64,000 nucleotides of DNA from Streptomyces xanthochromogenes (GCF_014650455.1 NZ_BMUZ01000004.1:124001-188000), one strand, 5' to 3'. Shown: positions 16,147 through 24,491, numbered from the stretch's first letter. The notes: a model not told the origin generated them from the sequence alone. Translations and numbers: made by a program.

Positions 16147-16716
16147 CTATGCCGTGCGACGGCACCCGGCGAGCAGGGTTGCGACCATCCGCTTGGCGTC
16201 GTCCCGGTCGTAGTCAGGACCGGTGATGCAGAGGTTCCCGATGGCGCGCATGAGCGTGTAGGCGGTGATGTCTGCGCCGAGTTCACCGGCGTCGGCACAG
16301 GCGTCGAGCAGTGTCGCGCAGGCCGGGACGAGCGTGTCGAGCATGAGGGCGTGGAGGTTCTCCAGCCCTGGATCACCGGACCCCAGGGCGGCACCGAGGC
16401 CGTGCTTGGTGACCAGGAACTCCACGAACGCGTCCACCCAGCGGGTCAGCGCGGCGAACGGCGACGCCGACTGTTCCAGGAGGCGGGCCGAGAGCGCGGC
16501 ACAGGTGTCGATCTGGTGCCGATAGACCGCGCTCACCAGGTCCGCCCGCGTCGGGAAGTTCCGGTAGATCGTGCCCACTCCGACACCGGCACGTTCGGCG
16601 ATGTCGCGGACCGGCGCCTGGACGCCCTGGTCCACGAAGACCGCCGCCGCGGCCGCCAGCACGGCACTTCGCGTGCGTTCCGCCTGCGCTTGGCGTACTC
16701 CGACCGGTTCCGGCAC
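16147..16716 (-). CDS. TetR-family repressor, divergent from a hydrolase gene
   Basis: The 189-residue protein has an N-terminal TetR helix-turn-helix (IAERAGVGVGTIYRNFPTRADLV, about residues 38-60) and a C-terminal alpha-helical ligand domain. GTG 16716 is the start, with AAGGAGG five bases upstream. It is divergent from an alpha/beta hydrolase gene, with 101 bases between them. That gap holds two palindromic boxes (CGGAAC half-sites), so this protein probably represses both itself and the hydrolase. Confidence 0.88.
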   Translation of the reverse strand: MPEPVGVRQAQAERTRSAVLAAAAAVFVDQGVQAPVRDIAERAGVGVGTIYRNFPTRADLVSAVYRHQIDTCAALSARLLEQSASPFAALTRWVDAFVEFLVTKHGLGAALGSGDPGLENLHALMLDTLVPACATLLDACADAGELGADITAYTLMRAIGNLCITGPDYDRDDAKRMVATLLAGCRRTA

Positions 16717-16734
16717 GAGGCCCTCCTTTACTCA

Positions 16735-16777
16735 CGGAACAATGTTCCGCTAAGTTGGCGGAACGGCGCTCCGCCAA
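16735..16777. promoter_or_regulatory. Tandem palindromic operators between TetR and hydrolase genes
   Basis: Box 1, CGGAACAATGTTCCG (16735-16749), is a perfect palindrome. Box 2, CGGAACGGCGCTCCG (16759-16773), is a near copy lying inside a longer repeat TTGGCGGA-N7-TCCGCCAA (16755-16777). The centres are 24 bases apart, so two dimers could bind side by side on the divergent promoter. Confidence 0.65.
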
Positions 16778-16817
16778 AGTATGGCAGAGCGACTTTCTGG
16801 GAAAGTGCAGGTCCCCC

Positions 16818-17729
16818 ATGCCTTCCAACCACCCCGACCAGCGGATCATCGCGGTCAAGCCCATCACCGTCCCCGCACCCGACCGGGGCGTCGACCTGCA
16901 GGTGAAGGTCACCGCCCCCCTGTCGGGCCGGAACCTGCCCGTCATCGTGTTCTCGCACGGCAACGCATGGTCCCTGGACGGATACGAGCCCCTCGTGGAC
17001 CGGTGGGCCGCGGCCGGATTCGTCGTCGTGCAGCCCACCCACCTGGACTCCCGCCGCAACGGCATCGGGTGGGACGATCCGCGCTTCGCCACGATCTGGC
17101 GGGTCCGGATCGCGGACCTCCACGCGGTTCTCGACGGCCTCGACGGCGTCCTCGCCCAAGTCGACGGCCTGGCGACCCGCGTCGATCGCGGCCGCACAGC
17201 GATCGTCGGCCACTCCTGGGGAGCCCAGAGCGCCGGCGCGATCCTCGGCGCCCGCGTGCTCGACGCCGACGGCCTGCCGGGAGAGGACTTCTCCCACGCC
17301 GCGGTCTCGGCCGGCGCGCTGATCGGCGCGACCGGCACCGGCGACACCCTCACCCCGTTCGCGGTCGAACGCCTTCCCTTCATGCGGCCGGACTACTCCG
17401 CCATGACCACCCCGGCCCTGATCGTCGCGGGCGGCAAGGACCAGTCGCAGCTCTCCACCCGGGGACCCGAGTGGTTCACCGACGCCTACCACCTCAGCCC
17501 GTCCCCCAAGGCCCTGCTCTCCATCGTCGATGGCGAGCACACCTTCGGCGGACTCGCCGGTGAGATGGTCGCCGAGACCACGGACGAGGACCCCGCCCGC
17601 GTCGCCCTCGTCGCCGATGCGATCTCCGCCTACCTCTTCGACGCCTTCGAGATCAGTGGTGCTGCGTGGACGGACCTCGGCGCAGAGGCCGCCTCGGGCG
17701 ATGGCGCCTGGAGCATCTCCAGCAAATGA
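16818..17729 (+). CDS. Alpha/beta hydrolase of the dienelactone hydrolase/PET-hydrolase-like superfamily
   Basis: The 303-residue cytoplasmic protein has a FSHGNAWS oxyanion region, the nucleophile elbow GHSWGAQ, a Ser-Asp-His set ending with Asp in AGGKDQSQ and His in GEHTFGG. It resembles chlorophyllase-like esterases. No signal peptide is seen. ATG 16818 has only a weak ribosome site; a TTG at 16755 lies inside the operator and is unlikely. It is controlled, by inference, by the divergent TetR gene. The substrate is unknown. Confidence 0.75.
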   Translation: MPSNHPDQRIIAVKPITVPAPDRGVDLQVKVTAPLSGRNLPVIVFSHGNAWSLDGYEPLVDRWAAAGFVVVQPTHLDSRRNGIGWDDPRFATIWRVRIADLHAVLDGLDGVLAQVDGLATRVDRGRTAIVGHSWGAQSAGAILGARVLDADGLPGEDFSHAAVSAGALIGATGTGDTLTPFAVERLPFMRPDYSAMTTPALIVAGGKDQSQLSTRGPEWFTDAYHLSPSPKALLSIVDGEHTFGGLAGEMVAETTDEDPARVALVADAISAYLFDAFEISGAAWTDLGAEAASGDGAWSISSK

Positions 17730-17731
17730 AC

Positions 17732-17764
17732 CCGGCCAGGCTGCCGCGCCGGCGGCCTGGCCGG
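17732..17764. terminator. Hairpin between convergent genes
   Basis: CCGGCCAGGC (17732-17741) pairs with GCCTGGCCGG (17755-17764) around a 13-base GC-rich loop, three bases after the hydrolase stop and facing the stop of the convergent membrane-protein gene. Confidence 0.65.
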
Positions 17765-17816
17765 TTGCGGTGGGCGCGAGTCGGACGATTCCGCACGTGC
17801 CCCCGCCCTCCGGGTG

Positions 17817-18482
17817 CTACCGCACCGCGGCACTGGCCAGGACCGCATCGACCTCGCGACTGTCGCTCGGTCCGGGCGACTCCGTGACGCCGAGGAGGAA
17901 GGCCGACCGGTCACTGCTCAGTGTGACAAGGGTGAAGCGGATCCGGCCGGACGTCCCTGTCTCACCGCGCACGCTCAGCACCACCGTGTACGCGGCACGG
18001 CCACTCACCTTCGTAGCGCCGGACTCCTCCAGCGTCGACTTGTTGTCCGGGTAGAAGAACTCCGCGTTGGACCGCGCCGCACTCTCCGTCCGCTGCCGCA
18101 GGGCCGACTCCGCAACGGGCCCGCCCCGCCCGGCCAGCACGACGGCGCCTCCGTTCCCCTCTCGGCCCTTGGCGGCGTCCGGAGCGCTCGTGGCGATCGA
18201 GGAAGTGAAAGCCTGGATCAGGTCCTTGCCATCGTTGACCTTCCAGCCTTCGGGCACACCGTACGAAAGGCCTGCCGCGCTGTCCGTCACACGCGGCCGC
18301 CCGGCCAACGGGGAGTTGGAGTCGCTCCGGCCGAGCCACCAGTGCGCCGCCCCGCCGAGAAGCGCCACAACCAGGACGGCGACAGCCGCGACGACCCATG
18401 CGCGGCGCGAACGACGTTGCCCGGGCGGGAACGGAGGCATCGGCGGCAGGGGCAGGTGATAGACGGCAGGAGGTGTTGTCAT
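17817..18482 (-). CDS. Membrane-anchored extracytoplasmic protein of unknown function
   Basis: The 221-residue protein has a Pro-rich cytoplasmic head (HLPLPPMPPFPPG), one membrane helix (about residues 28-50, VVAAVAVLVVALLGG) and an outer domain with a LSYGVPEGWKV motif, seen in Streptomyces surface proteins of unknown role. Asn/Asp/Ser-rich segments and two acidic loops follow. ATG 18482 is chosen because it precedes the Pro-rich head; the frame stays open a little upstream. It is convergent with the hydrolase gene and alone in its orientation. Confidence 0.7.
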   Translation of the reverse strand: MTTPPAVYHLPLPPMPPFPPGQRRSRRAWVVAAVAVLVVALLGGAAHWWLGRSDSNSPLAGRPRVTDSAAGLSYGVPEGWKVNDGKDLIQAFTSSIATSAPDAAKGREGNGGAVVLAGRGGPVAESALRQRTESAARSNAEFFYPDNKSTLEESGATKVSGRAAYTVVLSVRGETGTSGRIRFTLVTLSSDRSAFLLGVTESPGPSDSREVDAVLASAAVR

Positions 18483-18645
18483 GGCCCCAGCTTCCCGCCG
18501 CTGACCGAGCACTGACCTGAGCCACCGTACTCAGATCCGTACTCAGGCACTCAGGTACACAGACAGTCCGACGCTCGACAGTCGGGCACTCAGCGCCAAC
18601 TCCCCCGGCGCAACGCCCCCGAGGGTGGTGGTGGGGCCACCCCGC

Positions 18646-18684
18646 CCGGTGTCCAGGCCCAGGGACGTCCGGTGTCCAGGCCCA
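18646..18684. repeat. 16-bp direct duplication
   Basis: CCGGTGTCCAGGCCCA occurs at 18646-18661 and again at 18669-18684, a 23-base period. It lies upstream of the DUF4386-like gene, together with the heptamer repeat that follows. Confidence 0.7.
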
Positions 18685-18730
18685 AAGACGGCAGGCGCTC
18701 CGCGCAGCAGAATCCACGTATCCCAACCAA

Positions 18731-18758
18731 CCAGCAACCAGCAACCAGCAACCAGCAA
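18731..18758. repeat. Four tandem copies of a heptamer
   Basis: CCAGCAA is repeated four times without a break, preceded by partial copies (AACCAA). It ends 33 bases before the GTG of the next gene, so it lies in the 5' leader or promoter and could vary in copy number by slippage. Confidence 0.8.
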
Positions 18759-18791
18759 CGGACAGTTCACACACCACCTGGGGGAAACATC

Positions 18792-19460
18792 GTGAACGAA
18801 CGTGGAGCAAGGCGTCTGACGGGACTGGCGGGCATCCTCTCCGCAGCCGCCCTCATCGTCGAAGTGCCGCTGTATTTTCTCTACTCCGGCCCACCGCCGG
18901 ACTCGAACGTGCTCGCGCGGCTGCTGGTCGGAATACTCGCGCTGGCATTCCTGATCGTGTTCGCAACGGCCTTCCGGGAACTGGTCAAAGCGGCGAGCCC
19001 GTCCCATGAGTGGGTCGGCACGATGGCCTTCGCATCGGGACTGGTCTACGCGACGATCACTCTGGTATCGAGCGGGCTGGAAGCCGGCGCGGTCATCGCC
19101 GCCGACCACCCGATCGACCCGACCATCACCGTCACCGGCACGTACATCCTCTACGGCACGATCGGCCGCGTCATGCTGGCACTGTTCCTGATCGCACTGG
19201 CCTACGCGGTCTCCCGAACCAACCTGTTGCCGCGCTGGACCGGCCGCTCCGCCCTCGTGCTGGCGGCGGGCAACCTGGCTTTCGTGCCCTCTCTGTTCTT
19301 CGGCAACAACCCCGCACACTTCTACGCGGCGAACGGCTGGGGCACCACCGCCCTCATGGGCGCGATCTTCAGCTACTGGCTGCTCGGGCTCGGCATCTCC
19401 ACCTGTCGCAGCGCCAACCACAACAGCACGCCCGCCCCCTCACCGGCTCTGCACCACTGA
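18792..19460 (+). CDS. DUF4386-like membrane protein
   Basis: The 222-residue protein has about six hydrophobic helices and the family pattern of an N-terminal LAGILSAAALIVEVPLYF helix followed by a short outer loop. Its function is unknown; family members are small multipass proteins often next to stress or drug genes. GTG 18792 follows a GGGGGA purine run and begins where family similarity begins; the longer upstream frame is built of the heptamer repeats and is not membrane-like. A Ser/Pro/His-rich tail ends the protein. Confidence 0.68.
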   Translation: MNERGARRLTGLAGILSAAALIVEVPLYFLYSGPPPDSNVLARLLVGILALAFLIVFATAFRELVKAASPSHEWVGTMAFASGLVYATITLVSSGLEAGAVIAADHPIDPTITVTGTYILYGTIGRVMLALFLIALAYAVSRTNLLPRWTGRSALVLAAGNLAFVPSLFFGNNPAHFYAANGWGTTALMGAIFSYWLLGLGISTCRSANHNSTPAPSPALHH

Positions 19461-19622
19461 CACCGATGGGTCACGGTCGGTCCAACTCCCTCGGTATGGA
19501 CGGGACTTGTCGATGGGCTACCCGCTGCGAACGTGTCCGCGCCAACAGGGTTTCCTTGAGAGGCGCCATCAGCCCTCGAAGGGAGGCCGATCACCCCGAG
19601 GCCGACGCCGCCTGACCCGCCG

Positions 19623-20135
19623 CTACACGCCGGTGGTGCCGTCAATGCGTTCTCGGACCAGATCCGCGTGGCCGTTGTGGCGGGCGTACTCCTCGATCAT
19701 GTGGACGTAGATCCAGCGGAGGCTGACATCCTGGTCCATGAAACGACCGGTATCGGTCAGGGCACGGTCGGCGCAGCACTCGCGAGCGCGGGCGATCTCG
19801 GCGTGCCAAGTGGCAAGGGCATCACGCAAAGAGGCGCCTTCGGACAGCTCGAAGCCGCCGTCGGGACCGCGCGGGTCGGCCTGCGGGTCGTAGATGGGCG
19901 AGGCCTGCTCTCCGGCGAACACTCGGCGGAACCAGTTCCGCTCCACCTCGGCCATGTGCTGGACGAGGCCGGTCATCGTAAAGCCGGACGGTGGCACAGA
20001 TGCGGCAGCGGCCCGCTCGTCGTCCAGGCCCTCACACTTCATGGCGAGTGTGGTGCGGTGAAAGTCGAGCCAACTCTCCAGAGTGGTGCGCTCGTCGGCA
20101 TTCAAAGGCGGCATGGGACGTTCAAGGATGCTCAC
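19623..20135 (-). CDS. DinB-like (DUF664) protein
   Basis: The 170-residue protein shows the DUF664 pattern: [17 protein letters not shown] at the N-terminus, [14 protein letters not shown] in the second helix, and the C-terminal [18 protein letters not shown] motif. The three histidines form the usual metal site. Family members in actinobacteria are thought to be thiol-dependent transferases or isomerases. GTG 20135 matches the usual family length, although the GGAG is very close to it. A truncated copy of the same C-terminal motif lies 630 bases away at 20763-20861. Confidence 0.82.
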   Translation of the reverse strand: MSILERPMPPLNADERTTLESWLDFHRTTLAMKCEGLDDERAAAASVPPSGFTMTGLVQHMAEVERNWFRRVFAGEQASPIYDPQADPRGPDGGFELSEGASLRDALATWHAEIARARECCADRALTDTGRFMDQDVSLRWIYVHMIEEYARHNGHADLVRERIDGTTGV

Positions 20136-20214
20136 GGCTCCATTGTCGCCAACGGGCCGACACCGTCGGCAAATGGGAAAGCGGGCGGGCCGGCTTGGAG
20201 CAGCCGCTCCGGGG

Positions 20215-20625
20215 CTACTCGGAAGCCACCAGGACTTCCCAGATCAGCATCGTCGGACCGATCACCGCGGCTGCCGCCAGCAGCGCGCCCACTCCGCCAA
20301 GGAACCGCGCCTTGACCGGCCGCCTGCGAGGGTCCGCGCCTGCGGCCAGGAACAGCAGCACGGCCGACGGCAGGAGCACGACCGTCCCCAGCATGCAACC
20401 GAATACCACCCAAAATATGCTGGTGGAGGCCACACCAATACAGATCCGGACGAACTCCTCGCGTCGCCGCAGGACCAGCAAGGGCGCCGCCAACGGCAGG
20501 CCGCAGAGCACGAACACAAACAGAACGAACGTGTTTTCCACGCCCATGGCCAGCCAAGGAAGGATTGCCACAAAGGCGCTCACCGCCAGAGCGATCTGCC
20601 ACCCATGGGCCCGCCCCGCATCCAT
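20215..20625 (-). CDS. Small four-helix membrane protein, unknown
   Basis: The 136-residue protein has four hydrophobic stretches and a positively charged loop ([10 protein letters not shown]) after the second. No family is recognised. ATG 20625 has GGAG three bases upstream; GTG 20640 is an alternative start. A perfect palindrome, CTTGAACG-CGTTCAAG, lies 57 bases upstream in its promoter region and suggests control by a TetR-type regulator that is not encoded nearby. Confidence 0.6.
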   Translation of the reverse strand: MDAGRAHGWQIALAVSAFVAILPWLAMGVENTFVLFVFVLCGLPLAAPLLVLRRREEFVRICIGVASTSIFWVVFGCMLGTVVLLPSAVLLFLAAGADPRRRPVKARFLGGVGALLAAAAVIGPTMLIWEVLVASE

Positions 20626-20681
20626 CGACTCCGTATCCACAAGGCCCCCCAGGCACTCGACACGCACGCGACACGTACAAA

Positions 20682-20697
20682 CTTGAACGCGTTCAAG
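20682..20697. promoter_or_regulatory. Perfect 16-bp palindrome, TetR-type operator
   Basis: CTTGAACGCGTTCAAG is fully self-complementary and matches the shape of operators bound by TetR repressors of drug-efflux genes. It sits upstream of the small membrane protein gene and next to gene debris on the other side. Confidence 0.55.
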
Positions 20698-20762
20698 ATA
20701 TCTGTTCGTCAGAGTGCCCGTACTCGGACCTCCCCCGTACGCGGCCGGGCCGCCCGGTTCCC

Positions 20763-20861
20763 GGCATCCACTGGGCACTCGCCCATCCGATCGAGGAGCC
20801 CGCCCGGCACGCGGGCCACGCGGACGCCCTTCGCGAACCCGTCGACGGGACGCCCGGCCAC
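20763..20861 (+). pseudogene. C-terminal remnant of a DinB-like gene
   Basis: In one plus-strand frame this stretch reads IHWALAHPIEEPARHAGHAD followed by ALREPVDGTPGH. It matches the last 33 residues of the intact DinB-like protein encoded at 19623-20135 ([18 protein letters not shown], then [10 protein letters not shown]). No start or first half is present, and the frame continues past the natural end. It is a decayed gene end. Confidence 0.6.
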
Positions 20862-21606
20862 GGGACCATCACCTCCGCCGCCAGTTCCGCACCGGTGGAA
20901 GACGGCGACCTTTCCGCCCACACTGCCACCGCTCCAAGCACCCGAGCCGCGGGGTCTGTTGGGGGACGGCGGCATCGGCGTTCGTGCCGGATCGGACGGT
21001 TCGCCGCACCCAGTGGGTCCGGCTCAACCTGCTCCGCGACAAGGCCGGCTCCTCGCCCCGAGACCGACCTTTGGCCGGTTCACCGGCCAAAGCGATCAAT
21101 TCAGGATGGAGGTGGGCCGGAACGTACGGCAGACTGGGCGGGTGACCACAGACCCAAGCAGTCCCCTGGACAACGACGCGCCTTCCTTCAGCTCCCCGGA
21201 GTCGGCGCGTCCGCGTCTGGCAGCGCCCCGCTCCCAGGCCGCTGCTCCACCCGCCACCTTCCTCGAGCCCAAGCTCAAGCCCGGCCTGCCGGGCGACACG
21301 GCCATATCCTGATCACACGGCAGGCCTCATGCCGGGCTCGGTACGGATACCGTGCTCCAGCTCGGCACTGACACGGCAGACGCTACGACTGCTGCGCACG
21401 AACTCCTCGCGCGCAGCGGCTTGGTCGTCGATCAGCTTTGACTGCCGGTGGTGACATGTTCGGGGGTGCCGTACGGACGGTGTGAGCCGAGGACGAACAC
21501 ATCGAGGGCCGACCAGGGCCGGCGGCTGTTGGTGAGCACAGGCTCGAAGGTGGTGCGGACCATCACGGCCGCTTCACAGCCCGCCAGGAACTCCCCCGCG
21601 CACGAC
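20862..21606. other. Gene-poor stretch with possible gene debris
   Basis: No confident gene is visible. Fragments look protein-like but are short: a 56-codon plus-strand frame from GTG 21142, a 43-codon minus-strand frame at 21432-21563 (reading MVRTTFEPVLTNSRRPW and on), and a minus-strand tail at about 21313-21430. None has a good ribosome site. The area looks like remnants left by deletions. Confidence 0.4.
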
Positions 21607-21667
21607 GACGCGGTCGAGCCACGGCCGGCACCCGGTGCGGGGGCACTGCCGCTGGCTCGACCGCGTC
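21607..21667. repeat. Perfect 15-bp inverted repeat with a 31-base loop
   Basis: GACGCGGTCGAGCCA (21607-21621) is the exact reverse complement of TGGCTCGACCGCGTC (21653-21667). The loop contains a further small hairpin, GCAC-CCG-GTGC. It could be a structured RNA, a terminator, or the ends of a lost small element. Confidence 0.6.
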
Positions 21668-21859
21668 ACCGTGGGAGACCTCCTCACCTTGGAAGCCCCT
21701 TGAAAGCACCTTGAAAGGTCTCGCAGCCGGCGCGAGTCGGTCCCGCGTAACACGGGACGCGCCCTACCGCCGAGAACCCGATGCGTCGGCGTGCCGACGC
21801 AAACCGCGTGGGGCGGACGCCCCGGCTACGCACTCCCCCGGTCTCATCGGGCGGTCGGA

Positions 21860-22693
21860 TCAGCGCAGACCGGCGAAGAGGTCGTTCTCGGGCAGGGGCG
21901 CGCCGGTGGTGTCCTGGACGCGGACGAAGGTCTCCACGCCCATCAGCTCGCCGAACTTCTCCTTGCCCATCTTGAGGAAGAAGATGTTCTCGCCCTGGCT
22001 GGCATGCGCGGCAAGCGCGTCGAACTTCTGGCCGCTGAACGCGGTGGTGTCCACCCATGTGGTGATCTCGTCGTCCGGGAGGCCGATCTTGGCCATCTCG
22101 GCCGCCTCCGCAGGGTCCGGCTCGGGCATGTCCCCGTTGAACTCGCGCATGATCTCCCCGAACCGCTGCATCGCCGAGCGGGGCATCGTCGTCCAGTACA
22201 CCTTCGGTGTCAGGTCGGTCATCTCCAGCGCTGCCGTGGTGATGCGGTTCGCCTGGATGTGGTCGGGGTGGCCGTAGAAGCCGTTCTCGTCGTAGGTGAC
22301 GACCACGTCGGGCCGGTAGTGGCGCATGAGTTCCGCGAGTCGAGCGGCGCCGTCAGCCACCGGGGTCTGCCAGAACGAGTCGGGGGCGTCGTTGCTCGTC
22401 CAGCCCATCATTCCCGAATCGGCGTAGTCGAGCAGCTCCAGGTCGCTGATCTTCAACACATCGCAGCTGGCCTCCAGTTCGCGGCGACGCATCGAGGCAA
22501 CGGCCGCCGGATCGTGTCCGGCATCGCCCGGCTTGAGGCCTCCGGGTCCGTCACCGCAACCGCCGTCGGTACACGTCACGAGCACCGTGCGAATGCCCTC
22601 CGCCGCATAACGGGCGAGGATTCCGCCAGTGCTGGTGGCCTCGTCGTCGGGGTGGGCGTGCACTGCCATCAGGGTCAGCGGCCGGTCAGCCAT
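21860..22693 (-). CDS. PIG-L family deacetylase, mycothiol S-conjugate amidase-like
   Basis: The 277-residue zinc hydrolase has the LmbE/PIG-L signature AVHAHPDDEATSTGG at the N-terminus and the second metal motif YGHPDHIQAN. Relatives in actinobacteria are MshB (mycothiol synthesis) and Mca, which cuts mycothiol conjugates during detoxification. The length and C-terminal part fit Mca or a close paralogue better than MshB, but the two cannot be separated by eye. AGGAGG lies eight bases before ATG 22693. It is divergent from a MarR gene. Confidence 0.8.
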   Translation of the reverse strand: MADRPLTLMAVHAHPDDEATSTGGILARYAAEGIRTVLVTCTDGGCGDGPGGLKPGDAGHDPAAVASMRRRELEASCDVLKISDLELLDYADSGMMGWTSNDAPDSFWQTPVADGAARLAELMRHYRPDVVVTYDENGFYGHPDHIQANRITTAALEMTDLTPKVYWTTMPRSAMQRFGEIMREFNGDMPEPDPAEAAEMAKIGLPDDEITTWVDTTAFSGQKFDALAAHASQGENIFFLKMGKEKFGELMGVETFVRVQDTTGAPLPENDLFAGLR

Positions 22694-22896
22694 GAAAAGT
22701 CCTCCTGCTAGGAAACGCATTGGTCCGATTGCGCGACGGTGTGCCGCGATCCCGAGGCTCGATCCTGTCAGGGCGGACGACCTCACGATCCCCCTCCCCC
22801 GGACGCGTGGCGCCGGTCCCTCCCCAGATGCAACAGCAGCGAAGTGACCACCTGTTCCCGCTACGGGATCTTCAGTCTCGTAGAGAGCGGCACGAC

Positions 22897-22934
22897 ATAT
22901 ACTAAGGCTGGTTGATAAGGTAGCCTTAGCATAT
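22897..22934. promoter_or_regulatory. Palindromic operator overlapping the MarR start codon
   Basis: ATATACTAAGGCT (22897-22909) faces AGCCTTAGCATAT (22922-22934), 13-base arms with one mismatch and a 12-base spacer. The right arm overlaps the ATG at 22933. A MarR dimer bound here would block its own translation start or promoter. Confidence 0.65.
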
Positions 22935-23373
22935 GGGCGATGAACTGAACCCCGGCGAAGTCGCGACCACCTTGCTGGCGAGCCTCAGCGTGCTGGTGCG
23001 ACGGGTGCGTCAGGTGCCGGTCGAAGGCGGACTGACGATGCCCGAGCGGACCGCGCTGTCCCACCTGGCCCGCTCGGGGCCCACGACCTCTTCGGCGCTC
23101 GCCCGGGAGGTGCAGATCACCGCGCAGTCCATGGGGGCCACACTCGGTGAGCTGCGGGCCCGTGGCCTGATCGAGCGCCGCCCGGATCCCCATGACGGCA
23201 GGCGCGGCGTGATGTCGGTGACCGACGCCGGTCACCAGGCGCTCAGGGACAAGCGCAACGCACGGGCCGAGCTCATCGCCCGCGCCCTGACCAGCGGCGA
23301 GTTCACTTCTGCGGAGCTGGAGCAACTCGCGGCATCCGCCCCTCTTCTCGCGCGGCTGGCTCAGAACATCTGA
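22933..23373 (+). CDS. MarR-family regulator
   Basis: The 146-residue protein has the MarR winged helix: SALAREVQITAQSMGATLGE as the recognition region and RRPDPHDGRRGVMSVTDAG as the beta wing. ATG 22933 lies within a palindrome, so self-repression is likely, and the transcript may be leaderless or nearly so. MarR genes of this kind often sit beside a drug-efflux MFS gene; here only the C-terminal end of such a transporter remains downstream. Confidence 0.88.
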   Translation: MGDELNPGEVATTLLASLSVLVRRVRQVPVEGGLTMPERTALSHLARSGPTTSSALAREVQITAQSMGATLGELRARGLIERRPDPHDGRRGVMSVTDAGHQALRDKRNARAELIARALTSGEFTSAELEQLAASAPLLARLAQNI

Positions 23374-23503
23374 GACGTCGACGGCATCGAGCGCTCATCG
23401 GCGGCATCAAGTGTCTGAAGGCGGCGGCGTACCGCCGACCTGGCGCGAAGAGACCACGAGGAATCACGAGGAAGCAGACCGATGACGGATCCTCCCCGGA
23501 CGC

Positions 23504-23749
23504 GTGCCCCCGCCGGGGCACGCGGAACGGGAGTTCTTCCCGAACCTGATCTCCGGTCCTTTTCACTCGGGCCTGGTCGTCGTCTTCGCCTTCGGCGCCG
23601 CACTCGCCCTCCTCGCCGCGATCGCCTCCGTGCTGCGTGGGGCCAACCCCGCTGCCAAGACCGGCGGTCCACCGACAGGCACGCCCGCCGAGACCCTTGG
23701 CACGGAAGTACCGGTCGAGCCCAACAGGCCGTACGGGAGCGAACGTTGA
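23504..23749 (+). pseudogene. C-terminal remnant of an MFS (DHA2-type) efflux transporter
   Basis: The 81-residue frame reads REFFPNLISGPFHSGLVVVF and then a helix (FGAALALLAAIASVLRG), which is the last loop and final transmembrane helix of DHA2/EmrB-type transporters. The preceding thirteen helices are absent; only 130 bases separate it from the MarR gene. It is a truncated gene. Translation from GTG 23504 is possible but would not give a transporter. Confidence 0.65.
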
Positions 23750-23760
23750 CGCCATCGTCG

Positions 23761-23850
23761 CCCAATCGGCTCGCCTTCAATCGGCTTACCTCCCCACCGG
23801 TTCGCCTCACAACCGGCTTGCCTCACAACCGTTCGCTTCCGAACCGAACC
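23761..23850. repeat. Degenerate 15-17 bp tandem repeats
   Basis: About six units of the type AACCGGCTTGCCTCAC follow each other (AATCGGCTCGCCTTC, AATCGGCTTACCTCC, ACCGGTTCGCCTCACA, ACCGGCTTGCCTCACA, ACCGTTCGCTTCCGA and one more). They lie just upstream of the isochorismatase-like gene and contain no ORF of interest. Confidence 0.6.
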
Positions 23851-23900
23851 GCTTCTCTTCCCAACCCGGTGAACCGCCGGACCCCACAGGAGAGCCAGCC

Positions 23901-24491
23901 ATGACGCTGACAACCGTCGACACCACGCCCGCGCTCGTCGTGATCGATCTGCAGAAGGGCATCGTCACGGCCCCCTCGGACGACGGGACGACCGCGGCGG
24001 TCACCCAGGCCGCCCGCCTGGCCGCCGAGTTCCGGCGGCACGACCTGCCCGTGGTCCTGGTCAACGTCACCGGACGTGCGCCGGGGCGTACCGACCACAG
24101 CCGCCCGGTCCCCCGGACCGCACGGTCCGGGGGCGGGCGGCCGGCGCCACCCGCCGACTGGGCCGACCTCGTCGACGAACTCGACGTGCGACCGACCGAT
24201 CACCTGATCAGCAAGCGGCGGCGCAGCGCGTTCCACGACACCGGTCTTGACACGCTCCTGCGGGACCTGGGCGTCACGCAGGTCGTGCTCGCCGGCATAT
24301 CGACGAGCTCAGGCGTCGAGTCGACCGCGCGCTCGGCCTGCGATTACGGCTACCACGTCGTCCTCGCCACCGATGCCATGACCGACCCCGATGCCGAGGC
24401 CCATCGCCACAGCGTCGCGCGCGTCTTCCCCAAACTCGGCGAGACCACCACCACAAGCGAATTCATCGACATGCTGGGAGCAACCCGATGA
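23901..24491 (+). CDS. Isochorismatase-like hydrolase without the usual catalytic cysteine
   Basis: The 196-residue protein has the family fold, with the catalytic-type Asp in ALVVIDLQKGIV and a Lys in HLISKRRRSAF. At the nucleophile position the motif is GISTSSGVESTAR rather than one with Cys. This Ser/Gly form occurs in a known subgroup of actinobacterial isochorismatase-like proteins, so it may use another chemistry or be a binding protein. AGGAG precedes ATG 23901. Its stop overlaps the start of the PEBP gene (ATGA), so the two are made together. Confidence 0.8.
   Translation: MTLTTVDTTPALVVIDLQKGIVTAPSDDGTTAAVTQAARLAAEFRRHDLPVVLVNVTGRAPGRTDHSRPVPRTARSGGGRPAPPADWADLVDELDVRPTDHLISKRRRSAFHDTGLDTLLRDLGVTQVVLAGISTSSGVESTARSACDYGYHVVLATDAMTDPDAEAHRHSVARVFPKLGETTTTSEFIDMLGATR

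Noticed and set aside
20083-21312. A 409-codon plus-strand frame
   Set aside because: It runs antisense through the small membrane protein gene and is Arg/Pro/Thr-rich; only the DinB-like match in a different frame is meaningful.
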